This document shows positions 18,119 through 27,342 of a DNA stretch of 64,000 nucleotides, one piece after another. How positions within the stretch are numbered: position 1 is the first letter of the stretch; each line of letters opens with the position of its first letter. This DNA comes from JAWKUK01 sp041398605 (GTDB taxonomy: Bacteria; Planctomycetota; UBA1135; GCA-002686595). The notes under the pieces were generated by a model. It saw only the letters and a list, made by a program, of their open reading frames with translations. It was not told the DNA's origin and made no database searches. Made by a program: the position numbers and the translations under genes. The stretch is taken from assembly GCA_041398605.1 (NCBI GenBank), contig JAWKUK010000029.1:15711-79710 (forward strand), in the 5' to 3' direction.

Positions 18119-19404
18119 GGCCCCGCTGGCCGATGATCGCCCTCTGGGGCTGCGCCGCGGCCCACGCCGCGCTTGCGCAAGAGCGCGCCCCGGCGGCGGG
18201 CGCCAAGGTGCGCAGCGAAGTGGCCCCACTGCCCGCGCCGCAAGCGCCGGCGCTGGCGCGCACCGTCGCAGCGCTTCCGCGCGCAGCGCCCGGCGCCTGG
18301 CACGCTTGGCACGACGCGCCCGTGCCTGACCTCTATCGCGCGGCGCTCGCGGCGTATCGTTCGAGCGACATCGTCGCAGCCTGGGGCCTCGCGTTCGAGT
18401 GCCTCGACGCGCTGCCCGATTACCCCGCGGCCCTCTCGCTCGTCGGCGGCCTTGCGTTTCGGCTGCGCCGGCACGAGGACGCGATCTCCGCGTTCGAGCG
18501 CTTCTTGGAGCACTCGCCCGAAGACGTCGCGCGCACCCGCCACCTGGGCCACGCGTACCACAGCGTCGGGCGCCATGCGGACGCGTGCGCCCACTACACG
18601 CGCGTCCTCGCGGCGCCTGACATCACCGCAGACGCGGCGCGCGAGGCCCGCTTCGGCCGCGCGCTCGCGGAGTACCGGATGGGGGAGGTCGAGCGCTCAC
18701 GGGCGGATCTCGAGGCCGTCCTCGCGGAGGCGCCCAGCGACGTCGACGCCTTGACGTGGCTCGCGACGCTCGACTTCGAGGACGAGGCGCTGGTGAGCGC
18801 CCGCGAGCGCGCGGAGCGCGCGGCAGCCTTGGCCCCATTTGATCCGCGCCCTGTGTTCTTGATCGCGCGCGTGATCGAGGAGGAGCTGGCGCTGCTCGAT
18901 GCGCCGCCGGGGGACCACGCAGCGAGCTCTGTCGGCAATGCCGCCGACGAGGGGCGGGGCGCGGGCGGGTCGCAAGACGCGGCCACGCGGAGCGCGCTCA
19001 TGGCGCAGCGCGCCGAAGTCCAAGCGCGCTTCGCACGCCTCTCTGCCGCCGACGCGCGCTCGCGCGAGCTGGAGGCGACCTTGATGCTGCGCCCCGGTGA
19101 GCTCGCGGCGCGGATCGAGCTCACGCGCGTGCGCGCGCTGATCGAGGACGGCGCGGGCGCGTTGCGTCAGGCCGCGATCCTCGCGCGGACGGAGCGCGCC
19201 CCGGACGCGCAGCTGCTGGTCCTCGAGGTGCTCGAGCGCTTCGGTCGCCCGGAGAGCGCCGGCGCCCACGCGTCCCTCTTGGAGGGCGCGTTCCAGGACG
19301 ATCCCGCAGTCCTCGAGGCGCTGTCCGCCTTCCATGCACGCCGCAACGACCAACAGGGTCAGCTGCGCTGTGGCGCGCGCGCGGCGGAGCTGCGCGCGCG
19401 CTGA
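18115..19404 (+). CDS. Exported TPR-repeat protein
   Basis: A 429-residue protein with a signal sequence (WPMIALWGCAAAHAALAQE) and helical TPR-like repeats over most of its length: LYRAALAAYRSSDIVAAW, ALSLVGGLAFRLRRHEDAIS, RHLGHAYHSVGRHADACAHY, EARFGRALAEYRMGEVERS. FG-GAP/ASPIC and TPR genes often occur together in planctomycetes. Here the ATGA overlap with the ASPIC/UnbV gene supports co-translation, so this is probably a periplasmic scaffold working with the two upstream proteins. No enzymatic motif is seen. Confidence 0.8.
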   Translation: MRPRWPMIALWGCAAAHAALAQERAPAAGAKVRSEVAPLPAPQAPALARTVAALPRAAPGAWHAWHDAPVPDLYRAALAAYRSSDIVAAWGLAFECLDALPDYPAALSLVGGLAFRLRRHEDAISAFERFLEHSPEDVARTRHLGHAYHSVGRHADACAHYTRVLAAPDITADAAREARFGRALAEYRMGEVERSRADLEAVLAEAPSDVDALTWLATLDFEDEALVSARERAERAAALAPFDPRPVFLIARVIEEELALLDAPPGDHAASSVGNAADEGRGAGGSQDAATRSALMAQRAEVQARFARLSAADARSRELEATLMLRPGELAARIELTRVRALIEDGAGALRQAAILARTERAPDAQLLVLEVLERFGRPESAGAHASLLEGAFQDDPAVLEALSAFHARRNDQQGQLRCGARAAELRAR

Positions 19405-19474
19405 GTGCTCATCCGCGCTGCCACGCGGAGGCGAGCCCCGCGCTTGACCGAGAGCGCCCCACGCGCTCCATGGG

Positions 19475-19729
19475 TCACGCAGACTCGCGCCCGGGGCCGC
19501 GTCGCTTCACGACGCGCTCTTCGCCGCGCTTGCCGGCGTTGCGCGTCTTGCGCTGCTCCATCCCGTCGCTGAACGAGCGCCAATCATCCTCGGAGAAGAG
19601 GCGCACCTCCGCTCCGCACGTGATGCAGAACGAGTGCTCGATGCTCATCAGATAGGGCACGTAGTTCGCGCAGCTCGCGCACCACTTCTTGTCGTTGTAG
19701 AAATCGAGACTGTCCATAGTTGGGTCCAT
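19475..19729 (-). CDS. Small zinc-ribbon protein
   Basis: A small protein of about 84 residues with two Cys pairs, KKWCASCANY and HSFCITCGAE, forming a four-Cys zinc ribbon, followed by VRLFSEDDWRSF and a basic C-terminal tail. I recall similar small proteins in planctomycetes, but no function is known to me. Starts at 19729 (MDPTMDSLDFYN) and 19717 are both possible; a strong AAGGAGG element lies about 23 bp upstream of the former. The basic tail would suit nucleic-acid binding, which is an inference. Confidence 0.7.
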   Translation of the reverse strand: MDPTMDSLDFYNDKKWCASCANYVPYLMSIEHSFCITCGAEVRLFSEDDWRSFSDGMEQRKTRNAGKRGEERVVKRRGPGRESA

Positions 19730-20103
19730 GCCGTGGCCGAGCGAGACACTGGCCTCCTTGCAAGGAGCCAAAGCCGTGCCAGGTCACCTGTCGTGGCCAA
19801 AGGAACAGCCGGGCCGCACCGCGCAATGGACGCAAACCGCGCTACAGCAGCGACTTGCAGCTTCCGCGCGCGAGTGCGGGCCGGTGTCCAACGTCCGGCA
19901 GCAATGTCGCGCCCGTTGGACACTGCGGTGGACGTAGGGCGACGCTCCGACGTTCCCTCAACGCCTCGACAATCGGGCCGGGTGTCGTCCAGGCGGCCTA
20001 ACGTTGCCGCGGACAGGGGGTTACGGCGCGCGGCTGGCCCGCGACTCTGGCCGTGTCGATCCCAAGCGACGCGTCGATCCTGCGCGACGCGGCGCGGCGC
20101 GGC
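19730..20103. other. Intergenic region between zinc-ribbon gene and queG
   Basis: About 374 bp upstream of the small zinc-ribbon gene. It should hold that gene's promoter; the AAGGAGG on the minus strand near 19752-19758 is the only strong signal. No conserved RNA fold or additional gene was recognised. Confidence 0.4.
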
Positions 20104-21261
20104 TCAGGCGGGCCCAGCGAGGTGCGCCCGCAGCGCCGCTCGGGCCCAAGGCGCCCGCTCTGCGGCGGCGGCCCGCTCGACCGCCGCACGCGCGCCCGCG
20201 TCGTTCGCGTGGCCCCGCGCCAGCGCCCAGCCCGCGGCCTCACGCACGAGCGCAGCGGGGTCGTCCGAGAGCGCAGCGAGCAGCGCGACCCGGCCCTCGT
20301 CGCTGGGGACGTTGCCGAGCGCGAGGGCGGCGCTGCGCGCGACGACCTCACGCCCGGGGCGACGCAGCGAGCTGCCCTCGAACCGCGCGCGGAAGCGCTC
20401 CTCTTGTGCCGCGCTGTCCGCAGCTGCGTCCGTGGCCAAGGACAGCAGGCTGACGATGCCCCGTTCGTGCGCGTCGCGGAGGCCCTGGTGGTCCCCGAAG
20501 CGCGCTGCGAGGTCTGGCGCTCGGGAGGTCCAGGGGCAGACCTCCGAGCAGACGTCGCATCCGAACGCCCAAGGGCCCAGGGCTGGCCGCAGCTCCATGG
20601 GCACGGGCGCGCGGCTCTCGATCGTGTGGTAGCTGATGCAGCGGCGCGCGTCGACGACACCCGGCGCGACGATCGCCTGGGTGGGGCAGGCGTCGATGCA
20701 GGCCGTGCACGTGCCGCAAGAGCCCGCAGGCAGGCTGTCGCGGGTGGGCTCGAGGTCGAGGTCGAGGAGCACCTCGCCGAGGAAGAAGAACGGCCCGAAC
20801 GCCGGGTGCAGGAGGTTCGCCGCCTTCGACGGGAAGCCGACCCCCGCGGCAAACGCGTGTGAGCGCTCCATCAGGGGCCCGGCGTCCACCACGGTCCTTC
20901 CGGGCAGGCCGAGGCCAGCGCGTCGCAGCCGCTTGGCGAGGCCGCGCAGGCGCTTCTGGACGACGTTGTGATAGTCGCGCCCGGCGGCATACCGCGCGAT
21001 GCGGCCGCCGCCCGGGAGCTCGACGGCCGCCCGGGAATGTGCGAGGCCGACGACGAGCAAGGAGCGGCCGCGCGGGTCGATGCGGCGCGGATCCGTGATC
21101 CGGGCGCGATCCTGCTGCAACCAGGCCATGTCGCCATGGTGGCCCGCCGCGAGCCAGGCCTCGAAGCGCCCCGCGTCAGGTGGGGGGGCGAGCGGCGCGA
21201 CGCCGGCGAGGTCGAAGCCCGCCTCACGGGCCAGTTCGAGCACCAAGGAGCGCGGGTCCAC
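20104..21261 (-). CDS. queG: Epoxyqueuosine reductase QueG
   Basis: QueG reduces epoxyqueuosine in tRNA to queuosine using cobalamin and two [4Fe-4S] clusters. The 385-residue protein has the N-terminal cobalamin-binding half and two ferredoxin-type Cys motifs, CGTCTACIDACP and CDVCSEVCPW, the latter after the RRCISYHTIESR segment typical of QueG. The last 100 residues form HEAT-like helices, as in the longer QueG group. Together with queA at 3 kb it completes the last two steps of queuosine formation, although the genes are unlinked. Confidence 0.92.
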   Translation of the reverse strand: MDPRSLVLELAREAGFDLAGVAPLAPPPDAGRFEAWLAAGHHGDMAWLQQDRARITDPRRIDPRGRSLLVVGLAHSRAAVELPGGGRIARYAAGRDYHNVVQKRLRGLAKRLRRAGLGLPGRTVVDAGPLMERSHAFAAGVGFPSKAANLLHPAFGPFFFLGEVLLDLDLEPTRDSLPAGSCGTCTACIDACPTQAIVAPGVVDARRCISYHTIESRAPVPMELRPALGPWAFGCDVCSEVCPWTSRAPDLAARFGDHQGLRDAHERGIVSLLSLATDAAADSAAQEERFRARFEGSSLRRPGREVVARSAALALGNVPSDEGRVALLAALSDDPAALVREAAGWALARGHANDAGARAAVERAAAAERAPWARAALRAHLAGPA

Positions 21262-21570
21262 CCCCCCAGCATGCCGTGTCGGTCGCGCTTTCCAGCACGC
21301 GCCGGGGATTCAGCGTTCGCGAGCGGCGCCGCGCTCGGCTGCCCGGAAGAATTTTCTGAGCCTCGTCACGGGATTGAATGAGCTACGTAAGTCGTTGCAG
21401 GCGCGGACACTACGTCTCTGGGGCGTTTTGACGCAGCGCAAATCTCCGACTCGTGTACAATCGGCTCGTTACCGGTGCCTCGCGATCACGTAGACCCTGA
21501 CGTGACCGACCCTTGCTCCTAGGGTCGTTCGCAACCCCTGCTACCGGCGCCGCTTCGCCTCGGGTCCTGG
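21262..21570. promoter_or_regulatory. Upstream region of the ECF sigma operon
   Basis: A 309-bp gap between divergent queG and the sigma-factor operon. The local base composition is lower in GC than its surroundings. TTGACG (21428-21433) and TACAAT (21456-21461) resemble sigma-70 boxes but are 22 bp apart, too far for a classical promoter, so at most one is likely to be used. No operator was identified. Confidence 0.3.
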
Positions 21571-22482
21571 ATGCCAATCCAGGACAGCCCCACCTGGACG
21601 AATCGCGCGCACATCCCCACCCTTCCCAAGGCCATGCAGGCCACGGACCATTTCTCCCAAAACCCGCTCGCGGGACCTGGTGCGGCCAAACGACTGGCCG
21701 CGCGGGTTGCGTCGCTCGGCCGGGAGATCCCGAGTACGACCCGGGAGCCTGTCCTGGCGCTCTTAGCGCAGGACGACCTGGATCCGGAAGCCCTCCGCGA
21801 TGTGCTCAGCACTCGCCTGATGGAGGCCTTCCGCGACCACCGCTCCCGGGCTTGTTTTGGGCTCCTCTATGAGCTGAACGGATCCCACCTCTTGGGTCAG
21901 GTCGCAGGTCGCCTGCGGCGCTACTCGAGTCAGGCGGATCCTGGGGACGTCCTCCAAGAGGTCTTCTTCAACGTCTATCGCTACCCGCACCGCTTCGATT
22001 CGTCGCGTGACGATGCGTTCCGTGTGTGGTCGGCGATGATCGTGCGCAACACGGTGCTGAAGCACCTGCGGTCGTTGGGCCGCGGCGGTCGGCAGGAGGT
22101 GCCTTTCGAGGACCTCGGCGACCAACCCCTCGCTGACGACACGAGCCCGCTCGCGGGTGTGTTGCAAGAGGAAGAGAGCCGCGCCTGTAGCCGCGCCTAC
22201 GTCACCTACTTGCAGCTCTACCTGCGCTTCTACGGGATGCTGTCCGAGCGCGAACGGCGCGCGCTGCACCTCGTGGAGGTCGATCGAGTCAGTTACCGCG
22301 AAGCGGCCGACGAGCTCGAAGTGAAGCTCGAGAACTTGAAGATGGTCATCTTCCGCGCGCGTCGGAAGATCCATCGTTCCATGCGGCGCGTCTTCGAAGG
22401 CCTGCCGCCTGATTGTCGCCCTGCCCGGGGCGTGGATTTCCAGAGCGATGCCCGCGGCGGCGTCGAGGAGACCAGCCGATGA
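21571..22482 (+). CDS. ECF-type RNA polymerase sigma factor
   Basis: A 303-residue sigma-70 family protein. Region 2 is seen in SSQADPGDVLQEVFFNVYRY (core and -10 recognition) and RVWSAMIVRNTVLKHLRSLGRGG. Region 4 is in LSERERRALHLVEVDRVSYREAADEL and LENLKMVIFRARRKI, a helix-turn-helix for -35 recognition. An N-terminal extension of about 100 residues is longer than in minimal ECF factors; a start at 21634 would shorten it by 21 residues. The downstream gene overlaps by ATGA, indicating a regulator/partner operon. Confidence 0.85.
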   Translation: MPIQDSPTWTNRAHIPTLPKAMQATDHFSQNPLAGPGAAKRLAARVASLGREIPSTTREPVLALLAQDDLDPEALRDVLSTRLMEAFRDHRSRACFGLLYELNGSHLLGQVAGRLRRYSSQADPGDVLQEVFFNVYRYPHRFDSSRDDAFRVWSAMIVRNTVLKHLRSLGRGGRQEVPFEDLGDQPLADDTSPLAGVLQEEESRACSRAYVTYLQLYLRFYGMLSERERRALHLVEVDRVSYREAADELEVKLENLKMVIFRARRKIHRSMRRVFEGLPPDCRPARGVDFQSDARGGVEETSR

Positions 22483-23615
22483 GCCCGAACCCCATGCATG
22501 ACCCCAGCGACGATTCCCTCGGGAGGCAGGGTTGGGACCCGGTCGAGGACCAAGACGCGTTCGCGGGCCTCTCTGCCGAGCAGTACTCACTGCAGCACCA
22601 GCTCTCGTGCCTCGTCGACGGTGAGCTCGACGAGCCGGCAGCCGCGCAGGTCATGGTCCTGCTCGAGGAGTCTGCCGATGCGCGCGAGTTCTTCGACGAC
22701 ATTCGCGCCTATGCGCGTTTGCACCGCGACATCCAAGATCCGGCGCGGCTCGAGGCCCGCATGGCGATGTTCAGCGCCGCGTTGTTCCGCGCCGAAGACG
22801 TCGCGAACGCAGCGGAGTCCATCGACCTCGCGCACCGCTTGGCGACGATCTTCTACCAGCTCGGCAAGGCCTATACCCTGAACGCGATCGAGCCCGAGGC
22901 CTTCCAGCAGCGTGTCTTCGAGCGCGCGGTCCCGATCGAGGAGACGCGCGCCGCGGGCCGCGGCTTCGTCGACGACGTCGTCGCCGGTGGGCGTGATCCC
23001 CATGCGACGATCGGCGCGGCCCTCGACTGGCGCACGGCGCGCAGCTTGTTCAATGGTCGGCTCGAGCGCATCGCGGATCCGCTCGAGAAAGGGCGTCGCC
23101 TGCTTGAGCAGGCGGTGGAGACTGACCCCTCGCATGAGGAGGCCCGCATCTACCTCGCCTTTGTCCACGCGCGCGAGGGGCGCTCGATCCGCGCTGCCGA
23201 GGGCTATCGTGAGGTCTTCGACTCCGCGATGGAACGTACGAACCGCGGTCACGCGGCGATGCAGCTCGGGCGCCTCTTCTACCTCGAGGGCGACACCCGT
23301 TCAGCGACGTGTTGGTGGCGTTGGTTGACCATTTCGGGACTCGCCGACGCAGACCCCCGCTTTGAGGGCGCGCGCCTGAATCTTGGTGTGGTTTATGCAA
23401 CGGTCGGTGACCTGTCCCGGTCCGTCGACTACTTCCGGGCGCTGCTGGACCAACACATGCGGCACCACGACGGCGACGTCTCGGGCGTTGCCAGGCTCTT
23501 CGCGGGGCATCGGGACCTCCGCGAGCTGATCGAGTCCCGTCCCGGTCTGACTGAGCAGCTCGTGGCCCGTTGCCCCGAGCTCTTCCGACCCTCTGCTGCC
23601 GGCGGCGCTGCCTGA
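22479..23615 (+). CDS. Anti-sigma-like protein with TPR domain
   Basis: A 378-residue protein starting at an ATG that overlaps the sigma-factor stop (ATGA). Its N-terminal HQLSCLVDGELDEPAAAQVM resembles the start of anti-sigma/zinc-finger domains (a short helix before a DGEL motif) but lacks the HxxxCxxC zinc site. The remainder is TPR-like: RRLLEQAVETDPSHEEARIY, AAMQLGRLFYLEGDTRSA, GARLNLGVVYATVGDLSRSV. No transmembrane segment is visible, so it is probably cytoplasmic. The coupling suggests it controls or is controlled by the upstream sigma factor; this is inference. Confidence 0.65.
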   Translation: MSPNPMHDPSDDSLGRQGWDPVEDQDAFAGLSAEQYSLQHQLSCLVDGELDEPAAAQVMVLLEESADAREFFDDIRAYARLHRDIQDPARLEARMAMFSAALFRAEDVANAAESIDLAHRLATIFYQLGKAYTLNAIEPEAFQQRVFERAVPIEETRAAGRGFVDDVVAGGRDPHATIGAALDWRTARSLFNGRLERIADPLEKGRRLLEQAVETDPSHEEARIYLAFVHAREGRSIRAAEGYREVFDSAMERTNRGHAAMQLGRLFYLEGDTRSATCWWRWLTISGLADADPRFEGARLNLGVVYATVGDLSRSVDYFRALLDQHMRHHDGDVSGVARLFAGHRDLRELIESRPGLTEQLVARCPELFRPSAAGGAA

Positions 23616-23643
23616 GCGATCACCGAACTGCGAGGTTCCCAAC

Positions 23644-24285
23644 ATGCTCACGCTTCTTACTTCAAACAAAGCTCGTAATGTCGCGGCGACCGTCGCCGCG
23701 GGCGCGGTTGCGCTCGGAATCTGCGTCGGCCTCGCTGCCGCCGGGGCAGGAGACGATCCGCGCGGCGGTTCGACCAACAACGACTTCTCAAGCGATCCCA
23801 CCGTCGGCACGCTGCCGATGCGGACCGGGGGCGTCGACGACGTACCGGGTCCGGACCAGGTGATCTACCTGTACGGCGAGGCCTCCGCGCTCCGCGCGGC
23901 GCTCGATGCGGTCACGGTTGGATGGACTGAGGGCCAGACGGCGTGCGGTGTTTGGGAGCTGCCTGAAGGTCGCGCCTGGGTTGAGTTCCATGGTGACATC
24001 GTGTTGCAGTGGAGCGACGCGCGGGTGTTGGACGCGGTCGAGGTCGGCATCGGCGCCGGCTTCGAGGGCGGCGGCATGCTGTGCGCCGTCGAGAGCTCGG
24101 TCGGCATGACAGTGCCGAGCTTGCTCGAGGTCGGTCGCAGCTTCGCCCTCTCACCCGAGCGCATGATGGACGCCGGCCTGTTGCAACGCCCGGTGATCTT
24201 GCACGGTCTGCACCACAGCGGCGACCGCACTGAGGTCATCATCGAAGCGCCCGCTGGCGGCCTGGCATTGCGACAGACGCTCTGA
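23644..24285 (+). CDS. Exported protein of unknown function
   Basis: A 213-residue protein with an N-terminal hydrophobic segment (VAATVAAGAVALGICVGLAAAGAG, about residues 13-36) acting as a signal peptide or anchor, followed by a soluble region that matches no family I know. It contains two Cys residues (AC at about 100 and LC at about 150) that could form a disulfide in the periplasm. It lies 28 bp after the anti-sigma-like gene on the same strand and is probably the third gene of the sigma operon. Confidence 0.65.
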   Translation: MLTLLTSNKARNVAATVAAGAVALGICVGLAAAGAGDDPRGGSTNNDFSSDPTVGTLPMRTGGVDDVPGPDQVIYLYGEASALRAALDAVTVGWTEGQTACGVWELPEGRAWVEFHGDIVLQWSDARVLDAVEVGIGAGFEGGGMLCAVESSVGMTVPSLLEVGRSFALSPERMMDAGLLQRPVILHGLHHSGDRTEVIIEAPAGGLALRQTL

Positions 24286-24426
24286 GGTCGGGCCGCCCAC
24301 GGCCGCGCGCGCTCGAGCTTGGGGGCTGCCCAAGCGAGCGTGCGCAGTGCGGTGCGTTGGCTGCGCCGGAACATGGGCGCTGGGGGAGACCGAATCCCCA
24401 GGGCTCGACGTACGCTGTCGTTCGAC

Positions 24427-25914
24427 ATGACGGACGCGCCGCACTTGCTCGCCCTCGACGCGGGCACGACTGGAGTCACTGCGCTCCTCTTTGACCGCGA
24501 GCTGCGCCGCGTGCGCGCCGCGACTCGGGAGTTCCCACAGCGTTTCCCGCGCCCGGGGTGGGTGGAGCACGAGGCGCCTCACATCCTGGCGGCGGTCGAC
24601 GCCGCGCTGCAGGAGGTGCTCTCGGGTTTTGACGGCGACCTCGCTGGGCTCGGTCTCACCAACCAACGAGAGACCGTGTTTGCGATGGATTGGGACCGCG
24701 GGGAGTGCCTCGCCCCTGGGATCGTCTGGCAGGATCGGCGCACCGCCGCGCGCTGCGCCGAGCTCACGGCAGCGGGGCACCTGGACGAGGTGCGGCGTCG
24801 GACGGGGCTCGTGCTCGATCCCTACTTCAGCGCGACCAAGATGGAGTGGCTCTTGCGCGAGCGCCCCGAAGTCGCTGCCGCTGCGCGTCGCGGCGCGCTG
24901 CGCTTTGGGACGGTCGACACGCTTGTCCTCCACCATCTGACTCGCGGCCAGGTCTGGGCGACCGACCCGACCAACGCCTCCCGCACCGCGCTCTTCGACA
25001 TCGACGCGCGGGAGTGGAGCCCGCCGTTGCTCGAGCTCTTTGGCGTCGCGCCTGGGATGCTCGCAGACGTGCGCCCCTCAGTCGGGTCGTTTGGGGTCGC
25101 GCGCTTGCCTGGCGGCCGCTCGACCCCGATCCTCGGCGTCGCGGGGGATCAACAGGCGGCCCTCTTTGGGCAGGGCTGCTGGGACGCGGGGTCTGCGAAG
25201 AGCACCTACGGGACGGGCAATTTCCTGGTGCTCAACACGGGCGCTGCGCGGCGTGATTCGGATCGCGGGCTGCTGACCACCCTCGCGGTGGGGCGCGACG
25301 GCGCGCCGGCCTATGCCCTCGAAGGCAGCGCGTTTGCGTGCGGGTCTGTGATCCAGTGGTTGCGCGACGAGCTCGGATTCTTCGAGGCCGCGTCCGCGAG
25401 CGAGGCGCTCGCTCGATCGGTCCCGGACAGCGGCGGCGTCACGTTCGTGCCGGCGTTCACGGGCTTGGGCGCGCCGTATTGGGATACGGACGCGCGCGCC
25501 GCGATCCTCGGCATCACCCGCGGGACGTCGCGCGCGCACATCGCGCGCGCGGCCCTCGATGCGCTCGCGTTCCAGTGCGCCGAGCTCGTGGACCTCATGC
25601 GCGAGGCCTCCGGGCTGCCCCTCGAGGCATTGCTCGTGGATGGGGGCGCGGCCGCCAACGGCCTCCTGGTGCAGCGCCAGGCGGATCTGGCGCAGCTATG
25701 TGTGCTCCGACCGGTGGACGTCGAGGCCACCGCCCGTGGCGCGGCGGCCCTCGCTGGGCTCGGCGCGGGGCTCTGGAGGGATCCGGGCGAGGCGGCTGCG
25801 TTTCGCGCTGAGGTGGAGCGCTTCCCGCCGCAGGCCCCTCGGGAGGCGCGGGACCTCGAGCTCGCGGCCTGGCGCCGCGCGGTCGCCAGGATCCTTACCA
25901 CCCCGGGCGCCTGA
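24427..25914 (+). CDS. glpK: Glycerol kinase GlpK
   Basis: Cytoplasmic FGGY-family kinase of 495 residues, the usual GlpK length, making glycerol-3-phosphate. Motifs include DAGTTGVTALLFD (phosphate 1), TNQRETVFAMD, VWQDRRTAARC, DPYFSATKMEWLL, TDPTNASRTALFD, GVAGDQQAALFGQG, KSTYGTGNFLVLNTG, FTGLGAPYWD and DGGAAANGLLVQRQADL. The ATG at 24427 is chosen because it begins the family core. No glycerol facilitator or glycerol-3-phosphate dehydrogenase is adjacent, so regulation is likely independent. Confidence 0.95.
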   Translation: MTDAPHLLALDAGTTGVTALLFDRELRRVRAATREFPQRFPRPGWVEHEAPHILAAVDAALQEVLSGFDGDLAGLGLTNQRETVFAMDWDRGECLAPGIVWQDRRTAARCAELTAAGHLDEVRRRTGLVLDPYFSATKMEWLLRERPEVAAAARRGALRFGTVDTLVLHHLTRGQVWATDPTNASRTALFDIDAREWSPPLLELFGVAPGMLADVRPSVGSFGVARLPGGRSTPILGVAGDQQAALFGQGCWDAGSAKSTYGTGNFLVLNTGAARRDSDRGLLTTLAVGRDGAPAYALEGSAFACGSVIQWLRDELGFFEAASASEALARSVPDSGGVTFVPAFTGLGAPYWDTDARAAILGITRGTSRAHIARAALDALAFQCAELVDLMREASGLPLEALLVDGGAAANGLLVQRQADLAQLCVLRPVDVEATARGAAALAGLGAGLWRDPGEAAAFRAEVERFPPQAPREARDLELAAWRRAVARILTTPGA

Positions 25915-25992
25915 AGGCCGCTCCCCACGCGAGTCCTGCAGTTTCGAATCGAGTCAGGGCCCGGGCCTCCGAGAACCAGACCGGAGACCGCC

Positions 25993-27342
25993 GTGGACCC
26001 GATCCGAGAGAACCCGAGCCTGCCGCCCCCGGCGCCGATCCAACGCGCCGGGCCTGGCCGTGGTCGCGCGGGGGAGGGCGACGCGTCAGCGCGTCAAGCG
26101 CCGCACGCGCCCGCGGATCCGGCCGCTTTGGGCCGCGCCCTGCCCAAGCAGGGCGCGCGCCAGGTGCCGCCCAGGGCGAGCGAGGACTTGGCGCGGGCCG
26201 CGGCCGAGCTCGAAGCCGGGCTCTCGGCCGACGCCGACGCAGGTGAGCGGGACGCCCTGGAGGCCGCGCGCGCGCGCCTCGCTGCGCTGGCGATGGATCC
26301 CAGGGGCGGCGCGGACCTGCTGCGAGAGCTGGCCGGGCAAGGCGCCGTCCCGCTCCGCGTCGCGCTCTTGGCCGCCGCCGCTGAGCTGCGCGGCGCTGCA
26401 CCTGCCGCGACATTGGAGGCCGCCCTCGACGCCTTCGCGACGCGGCTCGTCAACGCGCTGCCGACGCTCGGCGGCGCCTCGACCGAGGCCGCGCTGGCCG
26501 CTGCCCGTGAGGGGCTCGCCGCGGCGCTCCAGCGTGTCGCCCAGGTCGGCTTGCCGCCGGCGGGTGCGCTGCACACAGGGGTGTCGGCGGCGGACCTCCA
26601 TGCGTTGACCAGCGGCATCCTTGATGCGTTGGTCCGCGCGCTCGGCGGCCGTGACGGCGCCGCGCCCGAGGGCCGCGCAGGTCTGCTCGCGGGGCTTGCA
26701 CGGGCGGACCAGGGCGCGCTGGCGCTGCGGCTCGGGGGGCCAGCGCTCGCGACCTTCTTGGCGCTGCCAGCGGACTCGCCCCTGCGTCAGCAGCTGACGC
26801 AGCGCGCGCTCGCAGGTGTGCACCCTGGCGCACGGGACGCGCGGCTCGCGCTGTTGGCAGAGCTGCTCGACGGCGACGCGGGCTCGACCGAGCGCGCGCT
26901 GGCGAGGCTCGTCGGCGCGCTCGAAGGCGAGGCCGCCGCCAACGCTGCGCGCCGCGACATGGGGGAGCCGACCGTTTGGACGCTACCGATGATGGATGGA
27001 CCGCGTTGGTCCACCATCACGCTGCTCGAGGATCGCCACGGCCGCGATGCCAGGGAAGAGGGCGGCGACGACGCGGGCACCCGCGTCGCGATCGGGACCG
27101 ACTTCAGCGGCCTGGGCCCGGTGCGCGCGGACTTGGCGGTATCCCGCGAGCGCCTCGTGCTGCGCTTCATGATCGCCGATCCCGAGACTGCGCGCGCGGT
27201 GAGGATCGCGGCGCCTGAGCTGCGCGAGCGCTTGGCGGCGATGGGGCGCGAGGTGCTCGTCGCAGTCGCCGAGAGCGCGCCCGAGGCCGCCCGTGTCGAG
27301 CAGCCACCCCCGATCCTCGACCACCTGGACCTGCGAGGATGA
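25993..27342 (+). CDS. FliK-like (flagellar hook-length control) protein
   Basis: A 449-residue Ala-rich helical protein beginning at a GTG preceded by GGAG. The N-terminal 300 residues are low-complexity helices. The C-terminal 110 residues resemble the Flg_hook domain of FliK: FSGLGPVRADLAVSRERLVL and AAPELRERLAAMGREVLV follow the LG.v.v.l....l.v.f and L..aLa..Gl pattern. It is coupled by ATGA to a FlhB C-terminal-domain homologue, the same pairing known as ylqG-ylqH in Bacillus. No other flagellar genes are in the window. Confidence 0.65.
   Translation: MDPIRENPSLPPPAPIQRAGPGRGRAGEGDASARQAPHAPADPAALGRALPKQGARQVPPRASEDLARAAAELEAGLSADADAGERDALEAARARLAALAMDPRGGADLLRELAGQGAVPLRVALLAAAAELRGAAPAATLEAALDAFATRLVNALPTLGGASTEAALAAAREGLAAALQRVAQVGLPPAGALHTGVSAADLHALTSGILDALVRALGGRDGAAPEGRAGLLAGLARADQGALALRLGGPALATFLALPADSPLRQQLTQRALAGVHPGARDARLALLAELLDGDAGSTERALARLVGALEGEAAANAARRDMGEPTVWTLPMMDGPRWSTITLLEDRHGRDAREEGGDDAGTRVAIGTDFSGLGPVRADLAVSRERLVLRFMIADPETARAVRIAAPELRERLAAMGREVLVAVAESAPEAARVEQPPPILDHLDLRG

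Noticed and set aside
21428..21461. Sigma-70 promoter TTGACG...TACAAT
   Set aside because: Spacing of 22 bp is outside the normal 16-19 bp range, so it is listed only as a weak regional signal.
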